Shown here piece by piece: positions 1 to 8,474 of a stretch of 64,000 nucleotides of DNA (its first letter is position 1; each line of letters begins with the position of its first letter). The stretch comes from Anaerocolumna sp. (GTDB lineage Bacteria > Bacillota > Clostridia > Lachnospirales > Lachnospiraceae): contig JARBTX010000003.1 in the NCBI GenBank assembly GCA_029239975.1, positions 1-64,000 of the forward strand. Direction: 5' to 3'. The position numbers and the translations under genes were made by a program. The notes below the pieces were generated by a model. It worked only from the letters and a program-made list of their open reading frames with translations. It searched no databases and had not been told where the DNA came from.

Positions 1-2
1 TA

Positions 3-215
3 TTCATGCAAGAATTCATGGCTAAGGATTCGCTAGAAAAGTCAGATATTCGTAAGAAAATTACGGAGAAGAAAAAACAAGCTGATAAAATCCAAAATAG
101 CATGCCAAAAAAGTTAGCAGATATTCAAACAGAGGCCCAGGAGTCAATACAGGAGTTCAATAAGCAATTTGAAATCCGGCCGATTCTACTCGTTAATATT
201 GTTCTGAAATTTTAG
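3..215 (+). CDS. 3' end of a gene upstream of drmA (partial; possibly drmD)
   Basis: An open frame enters from outside the window and stops at 213-215, leaving about 70 C-terminal residues. They are highly charged and helical (Lys/Glu/Gln-rich, coiled-coil-like) and end in a short hydrophobic strand (RPILLVNIVLKF). The stop lies 15 bases before the drmA start, so the two genes are probably co-transcribed. In class 1 DISARM the genes before drmA are drmD (SNF2-like helicase) and drmMI (methyltransferase). A charged helical tail ending in a hydrophobic strand would suit the end of an SNF2-type helicase, but the fragment is too short to decide. The in-frame ATG near position 6 is almost certainly internal. 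Confidence 0.45.
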   Translation, partial: FMQEFMAKDSLEKSDIRKKITEKKKQADKIQNSMPKKLADIQTEAQESIQEFNKQFEIRPILLVNIVLKF

Positions 216-230
216 TATTGGAGGCGCGTA

Positions 231-3200
231 ATGGAAGATAGATTTAAGTATTCAGAAGTTAGACAAAGAATTATAGATATGCTTAAAACCGATCTCATGG
301 GTCCAATTGATGTAAATGAGGTGTTGAGTGAAAATCCTCGCCACGCATATGTAATAGGAATGCTTGCACCACAGACTGATCTTGATGGAAGTACATCGGA
401 TTCAAATGAACAGGAAGTAGATGCAGACATAGCATATGAAGATGATGGGGATTATACTGCCGGTGAGGATGACGACAACGAGCCAATTAGCAGCAAACAT
501 TTTAAAATACCTTCTTCTATTGGCATTAGTTTTTATGTTGAATCATCAATCGCTAATATAAGCATTGATGTGAGCTGGGGAGACTACACGAAGTCAGCTG
601 AGAAAAAGCTGAATAAGGATGGTAAAGAAGTAAGTGCTCTTACATATACTCGTCATTCAATGAAGGAAACAGCACTCGTTACTTTTTCTGAATTTGAGAA
701 AACTAAGGAATATGCACTTGTTTGTGATTCAAATGTACATCTACATATTTCAAGGATTGGATTAAAGAGGGGCTACTCCTTGGTTACTGCATATGTGATT
801 AATAAGCGAAACATCCCTGAAGGTGAGATTGAAGCGCTGATGTTTCAAGTAAATCTTAAAGCATATTCCGCTGATGGTTCAAATTTATTTATTGCAGAGC
901 ACATCTGCAGAGAGGTACTTACTACAGATGAATTTTACTTTGAACAAAGGCCAATACTTGGTAGAGGAAGAGGCTGTGCTGCAACTTGGGGACCCGCTGT
1001 TGAGGGAAGAACATCATTTGTTGAATCAGATTTTATTCCACAGTATGAGCTTCCGGGAGTAAGCTCTTCATTAAAGGGATTTGATACTTTTTATTTCTCG
1101 ATGAGAAAGCTTTCTATGGCAAAAAGGAAAGATGAAATCATCGAAAAACTGAATGTCTTGGCCAATGCTTACGAAGATTGGATTCAGAATAAGCTTGCTG
1201 GCGATACTAAAATGTCAGATTCTGATTTCAAAAACAAAATAGGAAACGATGTTATTGATAAATGCCGAGAAGCGTTGGCTCGAATTCGTGAAGGAATCAA
1301 TCTGCTGGCAAATGATGATATCTCATTTGATTCATTCTGCTTCATGAACAGAGCAATGATTATGCAACGTAATATTACCAACTATTCTAAGGTACATGGT
1401 GCTGGTATAGAATGTAGCTTCACGGATTTTGTTGATCCAAGAAAACCGGAAAATGATTTTGGATGGAGACCATTTCAGATTGCATTTATTCTTATGAATT
1501 TGAATGCAATTACGGATCCAAACCTTAAGGATAGGGAAGTGGTTGATCTTTTATATTTCCCGACGGGTGGAGGAAAAACTGAGGCATATCTAGGATTGAT
1601 GGCTTTTGTTATTGCAAACAGAAGGCTTCGTGCAAGTGATGAGGATGAATATAACCGTGATGGAGGAGTTACAGCAATTCTTCGTTATACACTTAGACTT
1701 TTGACAACACAGCAGCGAGATAGAATCACAAAGATGGTTTTAGCGGCTGAATTGATTCGAAAGAAAGAATTCCCTAAGTACGGTAAGGAACCTATTAGCA
1801 TCGGTTTCTGGGTAGGTGGAGGTGTAACGCCCAACTCCTTTGATGATCTTAAAGAAGATCCGGAAGACTATGAAAAGACAAGTAGAGCTAGAGCTCAGAA
1901 AAGACTTATATATAAGCAGCTACTTACTTGCCCCTTTTGCGGAAATCCTCTTACAGAGGAAGAATTCTATATAGATACTGTATCAAAGAATGTTCGCATT
2001 TATTGCGGTGATAGAGATTGTTTGTTCTACAAATATAGAGAGGATAAGAATATTATACCTGTTTATCTGGTTGACGAGGAAATATATTCGAAATGTCCTA
2101 CGATAATACTCTCTACAGTTGATAAGTTTGCACGCCTTCCTTGGGCTGTGGAAACGAATGCGCTATTCGGAAGAGTGGATAGAGTGTGTAGCAGAGATGG
2201 ATATGTTGCTATAGGAGCAGAGCACTTTAAGCATTATAAAACAGAGGAGTTACCGGCATCGACATTAACTCCGATTAAGCAGTTTCTCCCGCCGGAACTT
2301 ATTATCCAGGATGAGTTGCATCTCATTACAGGCCCGCTTGGCACTGTTTATGGTGCTTACGAAACTTTGATTGAAGATTTATGCATATACAATGATGGTA
2401 ATAAAAAAATAAGACCTAAGTATGTTGTATCTACTGCAACAATAAAAAATGCAGGAGAGCAGGCAAAGTGCTTATATGCAAGAAACGTAACTTCTCAATT
2501 TCCGCCTAATGGATTTGAAATTGGTGACAGCTTCTTTATTACAGAGATACCGGTAGAAGAAAATCCTTTCAGAAAGTATGTAGGCGTTTGCGCGCCTGGG
2601 CAATCTGTGAAAACTGCATTATTGCGTATTTATTCTGTAATATTACAAGAGGCTTATGATTTATCATTGAATGATGAGGCTAAAAAATATATAGATCCTT
2701 ATTATAGCCTGGTTGGATACTTTAACAGTATTCGTGAATTGGGCGGTACTGTACGCTTATTACAAGACGATATTCCAGACAGAATAAAGAGAATCAAGAA
2801 AAAATATGGAATGAGCAAGCAGCGTTTCTTAAATCGTAGAGAAGAGATTACATCACGAATGTCATCCTTTGAAATTCCAAAGAAACTAAAACAACTTGAA
2901 ACTACATGTGATTCTAAAGACTGTCTAGATACAGCTATAGCAACTAATATGATTGCTGTAGGTATGGACGTGGATAGGTTAGGACTTATGGTTGTAACTG
3001 GTCAGCCAAAGCAGAATTCAGAATACATACAGGCAACGAGTCGTATTGGACGAGCTTTCCCGGGTCTAGTGGTAGCACTGTACAATCCATATAGACCCCG
3101 AGATTTGTCGCACTATGAGAACTTTACTGGATACCATTCTCAGCTGTATAGATTTGTTGAAGGTACGACAGCAACGCCTTTCTCAGCAAGAGCAAGGGAT

Positions 3201-3578
3201 CGAGTAATGCATGCTCTTATAATAGCAACAATTAGACTCAGATATCCGGAGATGGCATCAAATGCAAATGCAACTAATATTGGAGATTTATCTGAACAAC
3301 AGATTGAAGAAATAAAGAATCTCATAGTGAATCGACTTAATATTATCAAGCCCTCAGCAAGAGTGGATGCTGAAAATGAAATTGATACATTCATTGATAG
3401 CTGGAAACTTCTTGCATCTCAACGGAAGCAGCTTAGGTATTTCGTGGTTAAGACGGACATATATAACAGATTAATGAATAGCTATGGCGAAAATTGTACT
3501 GATACTGAGAAAGCAACCTTACGTTCGATGAGAGAGGTTGAAAGCGCTGCAAATATGTACTATTATACGGAGGACTAA
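231..3578 (+). CDS. drmA: DISARM helicase DrmA
   Basis: A protein of 1115 residues with a superfamily 2 helicase core, one of the three genes common to all DISARM anti-phage systems. Walker A is FPTGGGKTEAY (near residue 445), motif II is QDELHLITGP (near 695), a motif III-like STATIKNA follows (near 735), and motif VI is ATSRIGRAFPG (near 935). A Cys cluster (CPFCG and CGDRDC, near 565-600) suggests an inserted zinc-binding module. The first 380 residues form the non-helicase N-terminal part typical of DrmA, with a strongly acidic stretch near residues 55-85. GGAGG lies 7 bases before the ATG. drmB starts one base after the stop, so translation is probably coupled. Confidence 0.9.
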   Translation: MEDRFKYSEVRQRIIDMLKTDLMGPIDVNEVLSENPRHAYVIGMLAPQTDLDGSTSDSNEQEVDADIAYEDDGDYTAGEDDDNEPISSKHFKIPSSIGISFYVESSIANISIDVSWGDYTKSAEKKLNKDGKEVSALTYTRHSMKETALVTFSEFEKTKEYALVCDSNVHLHISRIGLKRGYSLVTAYVINKRNIPEGEIEALMFQVNLKAYSADGSNLFIAEHICREVLTTDEFYFEQRPILGRGRGCAATWGPAVEGRTSFVESDFIPQYELPGVSSSLKGFDTFYFSMRKLSMAKRKDEIIEKLNVLANAYEDWIQNKLAGDTKMSDSDFKNKIGNDVIDKCREALARIREGINLLANDDISFDSFCFMNRAMIMQRNITNYSKVHGAGIECSFTDFVDPRKPENDFGWRPFQIAFILMNLNAITDPNLKDREVVDLLYFPTGGGKTEAYLGLMAFVIANRRLRASDEDEYNRDGGVTAILRYTLRLLTTQQRDRITKMVLAAELIRKKEFPKYGKEPISIGFWVGGGVTPNSFDDLKEDPEDYEKTSRARAQKRLIYKQLLTCPFCGNPLTEEEFYIDTVSKNVRIYCGDRDCLFYKYREDKNIIPVYLVDEEIYSKCPTIILSTVDKFARLPWAVETNALFGRVDRVCSRDGYVAIGAEHFKHYKTEELPASTLTPIKQFLPPELIIQDELHLITGPLGTVYGAYETLIEDLCIYNDGNKKIRPKYVVSTATIKNAGEQAKCLYARNVTSQFPPNGFEIGDSFFITEIPVEENPFRKYVGVCAPGQSVKTALLRIYSVILQEAYDLSLNDEAKKYIDPYYSLVGYFNSIRELGGTVRLLQDDIPDRIKRIKKKYGMSKQRFLNRREEITSRMSSFEIPKKLKQLETTCDSKDCLDTAIATNMIAVGMDVDRLGLMVVTGQPKQNSEYIQATSRIGRAFPGLVVALYNPYRPRDLSHYENFTGYHSQLYRFVEGTTATPFSARARDRVMHALIIATIRLRYPEMASNANATNIGDLSEQQIEEIKNLIVNRLNIIKPSARVDAENEIDTFIDSWKLLASQRKQLRYFVVKTDIYNRLMNSYGENCTDTEKATLRSMREVESAANMYYYTED

Positions 3579-3579
3579 A

Positions 3580-5331
3580 ATGTCAGGATATGATAACAAT
3601 AAGTTGGGCGAACTTCGACCTAACCAGATAATTACATCCTTTGGACCGGGATCAATTGTGGATGCTGTTAAGGATTCGGTCACAGTTCTTGATATTAACT
3701 ATTGGAGAGAAAAGGGTAAGAAGATTATAGACGGCCGTCTTGCATCTTACCTTAATGTGGATTGTTTTTACATGCCAAGAACTTCTTATAGTGGTGATGT
3801 ACCTGTGGTAACATTTCCATACAAGCATGTTTGTTCAAATATCAATTGTGGCAGGGTTTTTGATGCGAGAGATGATTTTGAATTAGATAAGTACCTTAGA
3901 TATGGCGTAAATTGCCCTGATTGCCATAAGCAGGCTTATCCTTCACGTTTTATTACCATATGTGATAATGGTCATATGAATGACTTTCCTTGGCATTGGT
4001 GGGTTCACAAAGGTAATTCTACATGTAAGGGAAAAATTCGTATGTACTCTACAGGTACTACTTCGACATTGGCTGATATGTGGGTTGAATGTACTTGCGG
4101 AGCCAAAAGAAGCATGAGTGGTGCAACTCAGAAAGAAAACTTTGAGGGTTTATCTTGTACTGGACATCACCCTTTTAGACCTAATCATAAGAATGAAAGA
4201 TGTGACAAAAAGATGATTCCTTCGCAGCGAGGTGCATCTAATGTATATTTTGCTGTAAGCAGAAGCGCTATATCTATTCCGCCGTGGGTTAATCCTCTTT
4301 TTAACTTGATTGATGAGCACTTGAGAGATATAGAGCTTGCAAAAACTCTTATGGGTGACGAAGGAGTTACCAAAATATATGAAATATATTTTTCTAATTT
4401 CACCCGCAAAGAGTTTGACGATGCTTTACAGAGAAGACAAAATAATATAACTGAATTTACTGAGATTAAACAGATGGAGTATGACGCAATTACCCATCAT
4501 GCGGATCCGGCGTATGCTTCGAATAAGAAGAACTTTAAAGCTGAAGAAGATCCACTTCCCAATTATTTAAAAAAGTATTTTGACCGTATTATACGGGTAA
4601 CAAGGTTACGAGAAGTTAAAGTGTTACTTGGGTTTACTAGAGTTGATGCACCGGATCCTGATGCTGATGTACAGGCAAATGTAGTCTATTTAAATAAGGG
4701 AAAAACGGAAAAGTGGCTTCCGGCGGCTGAAGTGAATGGGGAAGGCATATTCATTGAGTTCAATAGAAATACAATAGACTGCTGGTTAAGCGATGCGAAG
4801 ATGAAAGTTTTATCTGATAAATATGAAGATTGTTATAAGGATTTCTGTGATGATAAGGGCTGGACAGTGGCTGTGTTAAGGGACGCACGTTATGTTCTTA
4901 TGCATACCTATGCTCACTTGCTGATCAAGCAGATGTCAATGTCGTCTGGCTATTCATCATCCGCTATCAGAGAGAGAATCTATTTCGGAGATAAAATGTC
5001 TGGAATTCTTTTATACACCGGAAGTGCAGATAAAGAAGGTTCTCTTGGTGGATTAGTAGAATTGGGTAACGTAAACAGGCTAAATGAACTGATGAGAGAT
5101 GCATTTCAGGAAGCTTTGCTGTGTACGAATGACCCAGAGTGTCTTAATAATACTCCGGCAGGCAATAATTCAAATGGAGCAGCATGCCATTCATGCGGCA
5201 TGATTTCAGAAACCGCATGTGAGAATGGAAACCGAATGCTTGATCGCGGTTTGGTGGTGCCTATTACGGGCAGAGAAAATCAATCTTATTTTAAGGAATT
5301 GGTAATAGAGCTATGTCAACTGGAAGCATAA
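3580..5331 (+). CDS. drmB: DISARM protein DrmB (DUF1998)
   Basis: A protein of 583 residues. The N-terminus carries the DrmB hallmark ELRPNQIITSFGPGSIVD. Several Cys pairs follow (CSNINCGRVF, CPDCHKQ, CDNGHMNDF, CTCGAK), fitting a zinc-rich domain. The C-terminal DUF1998 region contains HTYAHLLIKQMSMSSGYSSS and a late Cys cluster (CHSCGMISETAC). DrmA and DrmB act together in DISARM. I chose the ATG at 3580, which has a GGAGGA site 7 bases upstream; the longer frame from 3538 would overlap drmA by 41 bases and has no ribosome site. Its end overlaps drmC by 19 bases, showing a tight operon. Confidence 0.9.
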   Translation: MSGYDNNKLGELRPNQIITSFGPGSIVDAVKDSVTVLDINYWREKGKKIIDGRLASYLNVDCFYMPRTSYSGDVPVVTFPYKHVCSNINCGRVFDARDDFELDKYLRYGVNCPDCHKQAYPSRFITICDNGHMNDFPWHWWVHKGNSTCKGKIRMYSTGTTSTLADMWVECTCGAKRSMSGATQKENFEGLSCTGHHPFRPNHKNERCDKKMIPSQRGASNVYFAVSRSAISIPPWVNPLFNLIDEHLRDIELAKTLMGDEGVTKIYEIYFSNFTRKEFDDALQRRQNNITEFTEIKQMEYDAITHHADPAYASNKKNFKAEEDPLPNYLKKYFDRIIRVTRLREVKVLLGFTRVDAPDPDADVQANVVYLNKGKTEKWLPAAEVNGEGIFIEFNRNTIDCWLSDAKMKVLSDKYEDCYKDFCDDKGWTVAVLRDARYVLMHTYAHLLIKQMSMSSGYSSSAIRERIYFGDKMSGILLYTGSADKEGSLGGLVELGNVNRLNELMRDAFQEALLCTNDPECLNNTPAGNNSNGAACHSCGMISETACENGNRMLDRGLVVPITGRENQSYFKELVIELCQLEA

Positions 5332-5969
5332 GTTTAGATATTTTATTAAACAAAATACAAGAGGATACTATTACTAAATCAGGAGAAGCTGTAAGGGAAA
5401 TCCGTAAAAGATTTACTTCACTTTCAGAAAAAGAGGCGAGGGAAATACATACGTTAATTACAGCATCTTCTTGTGGTGAGAAGACGAGTGCAGAACTAGT
5501 CGTTACAGCACCACCCTCGTTTTCTATCAAGACAAAAAGTACTAAAGGTGTAGTTAAAACTATGATTGAGAATGCACAGAACAGCATCTTGATTACGGGA
5601 TATTCTCTTTCTGACTATTTTAGTGACTTAATCGATTGCATAATAAGGAAAAGCCAAGAAGGTGTTTTTGTAAAATTTTATGTAAATAATATTGAGAGTC
5701 AAAGCTGCTTTGACAAAATCTACAGATATAAGGGAAAGTTTTTAAAAATATATAATTATCCCAAACAAGATGATTCCATGGCTGCGCTTCATGCTAAAGT
5801 GATATCAATCGATAAAGTGGAGACGTTAATTACATCCGCGAATTTATCTTATCATGGTCAAGAAGGAAATATTGAATTGGGTACATATATTGTATCCCAA
5901 GATATTTCAAGACAAGTTGAAGATATATTTTCAAAGTTGCTATTTCAAAAGGTATTTGAAGAAGTATAA
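5313..5969 (+). CDS. drmC: DISARM phospholipase D-like protein DrmC
   Basis: A protein of 218 residues with one HKD-type phospholipase D motif: HAKVISID followed by SANLSYHGQEGNIELG near residues 158-190. The segment TSAELVVTAPPS near residue 60 matches the start of the PLD-like domain in DrmC proteins. DrmC is the third shared DISARM component and was reported as dispensable for protection in the Bacillus system. The ATG lies inside the drmB coding end, with only a weak ribosome site, so coupled translation is likely. No methyltransferase gene (drmMII) follows; the operon ends at the hairpin at 6066. Confidence 0.85.
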   Translation: MSTGSISLDILLNKIQEDTITKSGEAVREIRKRFTSLSEKEAREIHTLITASSCGEKTSAELVVTAPPSFSIKTKSTKGVVKTMIENAQNSILITGYSLSDYFSDLIDCIIRKSQEGVFVKFYVNNIESQSCFDKIYRYKGKFLKIYNYPKQDDSMAALHAKVISIDKVETLITSANLSYHGQEGNIELGTYIVSQDISRQVEDIFSKLLFQKVFEEV

Positions 5970-6065
5970 AAAAGCCAATTTTGGCATCCTACGGCCTTAG
6001 GGACAAAAATTCAGAGATACTTAACAAATTGATACAGGGAGTATATCAGTAAAAACATGCAAAAT

Positions 6066-6099
6066 AAAGGCTCTCCATAAAATCTTGGAGAGCCTTTAT
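6066..6099 (+). terminator. Hairpin terminator after the DISARM operon
   Basis: A perfect 12-bp stem (AAAGGCTCTCCA / TGGAGAGCCTTT) with a 10-base loop lies 97 bases after drmC. The T-tract behind it is weak, so termination efficiency is uncertain. It also faces the end of the convergent gene at 6186. Confidence 0.6.
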
Positions 6100-6185
6100 G
6101 GTTACAAAAATCTCTTGAAAAACAGGGGATTATCCTTTATTTTCAAGATCCCTTGTATATTTAACCCATATATAGTAGTGTTAAT

Positions 6186-6908
6186 TTATTTAAGATTCAC
6201 ATAACCAAAGTGAAATTGCCCAACAGAAATAACTTGCTTGAGATCAGCTTCGGTCGATGTGACTTCAAACATTGAGACTGACAGCTGACTTTCGGGCTTA
6301 ATATTTCGGATTTTTATCCAAATTCTAGCTGCTTCGCCCACCCATTCTTCAGGGTAATCATCTGTAGGGAAAACTGTAGGAATTTTGTAAGAAACAATTT
6401 CCATAACATCCGCAGTGTATGCAATATCGTTTTTTCCGCCAGCATTTTCACCAATGCAAAATAGGATAGTGACTTTATTTCCGGAAGCTATTGAATTATT
6501 ATAGGCTTCTACTCTTTTCTGTGACATGCCATAATATAACGACTGTGTAGAGAACCATGTATAACCACGAGTTTTTTCGTCAGAAATATAAGTCGCAATT
6601 GTTTCATGTCCATCATAATCATTTCCGTTAACATCCGTTGCATACCCTAATTTCATGAATATAAACGATTCATTAGATTTAATTTCGGTGTTGCTATCTT
6701 TATCTAAAATCATCTGCTTTACCCCCTCCACGTTTAAATATTTCTTTTTCAATTTGAAATATAAATCCTCATCTTTAGAAAGCATATATAATTCTAGCAT
6801 ATCATTTAGGGCTAATGTTTTTGGAATGTCTTTAATGTCTACAAATTCATCAAACATTTGTTGAACTGTGTCAAAAGCGTTAATAGTCATGTAATTTTTT
6901 CTTGGCAT
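6186..6908 (-). CDS. Hypothetical protein with RHH-like N-terminus and possible PUA/EVE-like C-terminus
   Basis: A protein of 240 residues that I do not firmly recognise. The first 50 residues (MTINAFDTVQQMFDEF, then a helix-turn-helix-like stretch) resemble a ribbon-helix-helix DNA-binding unit. The C-terminal half has a beta-rich pattern around GGKNDIAYTADVMEIVS and EAARIWIKIRNI that recalls PUA/EVE-like modified-base readers; this is pattern reading only. The gene converges on the DISARM operon. AGGAGG lies 7 bases before the ATG. Two direct repeats directly upstream (6943-7003) could be its own operator. It could be a defence-associated accessory gene or unrelated. Confidence 0.55.
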   Translation of the reverse strand: MPRKNYMTINAFDTVQQMFDEFVDIKDIPKTLALNDMLELYMLSKDEDLYFKLKKKYLNVEGVKQMILDKDSNTEIKSNESFIFMKLGYATDVNGNDYDGHETIATYISDEKTRGYTWFSTQSLYYGMSQKRVEAYNNSIASGNKVTILFCIGENAGGKNDIAYTADVMEIVSYKIPTVFPTDDYPEEWVGEAARIWIKIRNIKPESQLSVSMFEVTSTEADLKQVISVGQFHFGYVNLK

Positions 6909-6942
6909 TTGAAACCCTCCTATTTACATTATGATTCATTGC

Positions 6943-7003
6943 GTACTACCAATCCGGTCGACTCGAATTTGATAAGAAGGTTGTACTACCAAACCGAACG
7001 ACT
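6943..7003. promoter_or_regulatory. Pair of 21-bp direct repeats, candidate operator
   Basis: Two copies of GTACTACCAANCCGNNCGACT occur at 6943-6963 and 6983-7003, 40 bp apart, nearly four helical turns. They sit between the divergent genes at 6186-6908 and 7101-7934. Spacing, orientation and position suit tandem binding of a dimeric regulator, perhaps the RHH-like protein encoded next door. The repeats are richer in GC than their AT-rich surroundings. Confidence 0.5.
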
Positions 7004-7100
7004 GTCAAGTGGAAAGTTAAAAATTCTATATTAAAATCTATAATTTGGAAGAAAAGTTTGTTATAATGTTTAAAAGTAATTATTACACAGGAGAAAATTT

Positions 7101-7934
7101 ATGGAGCTTATAGGAAAAAGTATTATTCATGATAAGTTTGGTAAGGGCAAAATCCAATCAGTTGATGGAAATTATATAATAGTACTATTTATTTCAAACG
7201 GATTGAAAAGAAAATTTGTTTATCCAGGCATCTTTAACTTTGCCAGACTAAGTGATCCTGAATTAGATTTAAAGTTACGTGAATATATTGATAAACATAA
7301 GCCAGTAATTGAGGATAAAAGTGGCAACTATTCAGAAATACCAGAAGATGGATCACCTTATGATGTCAAAATGATGAGGTTCAAAATTCGCGTGATCGAA
7401 GAGAAACTCGATTCAGAAAGAATGAGAAGAGAGATAACAACATACCAGGATATTATGAATAGATTTTATAATACGGATGTGAGTCAAGATAAAGAATTTC
7501 AAAGAAAATATAATGGCTTTTATAAGATTAGAAGTAAGACATCTTTTTATGAGCCTTATTATAAATATATGCAAGATCATAAAAAAAATAAAAATATTAG
7601 TTTTATAGAAGCACTTCAATACTTTTATAAAGAAAGTGGGCGCTTAGAGGCCTCATTTATTTCAAAACTTTTACATACATTAAACCCAGCGCTCCCAATT
7701 TGGGATAAATATGTTTTGGAGCATTTAGGGATAAAAGCATCGAATTCTTCGGTTTGTATGGAAGAAAGGTATAGAGTTAGTAATAATATTTATTCTTCAC
7801 TCACTAACTGGTTTGAAAATGTATTGTATTCTGAAGATGGCAAGGCTGTAATTGAGATGTTTGACACAGTATTCAAGAATAATGGCTTAACAGATACTAA
7901 GAAAATTGATTTTGTTCTCTGGGGAATAAGATAA
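7101..7934 (+). CDS. Hypothetical protein with KOW/Tudor-like N-terminus
   Basis: A protein of 277 residues. Residues 1-45 follow the GKxxxHxxFGxGxI pattern of small KOW/Tudor-like beta-barrels seen at the C-terminus of PcrA-type helicases. A charged helical middle (residues 60-125) leads to a helical domain with GRLEASFISKLLHTLNP and IWDKYVLEHLGIK. That domain recalls the helix-hairpin-helix fold of base-excision glycosylases, but I see no clear catalytic residues. An AGGAG site precedes the ATG, and TATAAT at 7062-7067 may be its -10 box. Function unknown; its place beside DISARM makes a nucleic-acid role plausible. Confidence 0.5.
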   Translation: MELIGKSIIHDKFGKGKIQSVDGNYIIVLFISNGLKRKFVYPGIFNFARLSDPELDLKLREYIDKHKPVIEDKSGNYSEIPEDGSPYDVKMMRFKIRVIEEKLDSERMRREITTYQDIMNRFYNTDVSQDKEFQRKYNGFYKIRSKTSFYEPYYKYMQDHKKNKNISFIEALQYFYKESGRLEASFISKLLHTLNPALPIWDKYVLEHLGIKASNSSVCMEERYRVSNNIYSSLTNWFENVLYSEDGKAVIEMFDTVFKNNGLTDTKKIDFVLWGIR

Positions 7935-7998
7935 ATTGCTATATTTGTAACTTATATAGAGGAATTTTTCTGTTTAGGGAAAATATTGGGGGGATTTT

Positions 7999-8265
7999 AT
8001 GCTTATGTTAGAGCAAGTTTTGTACGATGCTAATGAACACGAAGTTGTCGTTACTAAAGTTGTGAGTAATAGCATTTACTCAACTTTGAAGAGGAATGTC
8101 CATGTTACATATAACTTAGGGAAGGTTAACAAGGAAAGTGTAATTACTGAAGAGATAAAATTTTCCGCTAATGAAATAGGAATTAAATATTTTTATGGTT
8201 TCACAGATTATCAAAACCATAAAGATTTAATCATAGTAGGTCTATTGGCCCGGTTTCCACAGTGA
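7999..8265 (+). CDS. Small hypothetical protein
   Basis: A small protein of 88 residues in the same direction as the gene at 7101 and 64 bases behind it. It is beta-rich and charged, with no Cys, no membrane segment and no motif I recognise. A strong GGGGGG-type ribosome site (7989-7994) and codon use like that of its neighbours make it probably real. The strong hairpin at 8408 ends its transcript. No function is suggested. Confidence 0.45.
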   Translation: MLMLEQVLYDANEHEVVVTKVVSNSIYSTLKRNVHVTYNLGKVNKESVITEEIKFSANEIGIKYFYGFTDYQNHKDLIIVGLLARFPQ

Positions 8266-8407
8266 ATCGTACCGTATGTTTTTTCAAAAGGAATTACCTA
8301 AGCTTCAATTTATTGCCGAGAAAATTTTAGAATACAGTTAGGAGTACAATTAATTTTTTCTCTGGCTGTACGTTTTATCTAAGGCAGTGGATGTAAAATT
8401 AATAAAA

Positions 8408-8465
8408 AAGCACTATTTAGGGCACTTTTCTAAAGAAATATAGAAAGGTGCCCTAAATAGTGCTT
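8408..8465. terminator. Strong bidirectional terminator
   Basis: A stem of about 25 bp (arms 8408-8432 and 8441-8465, one mismatch or bulge) with a short AT loop separates the plus-strand gene at 7999 from the minus-strand gene ending at 8475. A-tracts and T-rich flanks allow it to work in both directions. Confidence 0.8.
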
Positions 8466-8474
8466 ATACTTAAT

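Noticed and set aside
3538-3579. Longer drmB start overlapping drmA
   Set aside because: No ribosome site, and the added residues have no match to the DrmB start, whereas the ATG at 3580 has a well-placed GGAGGA.
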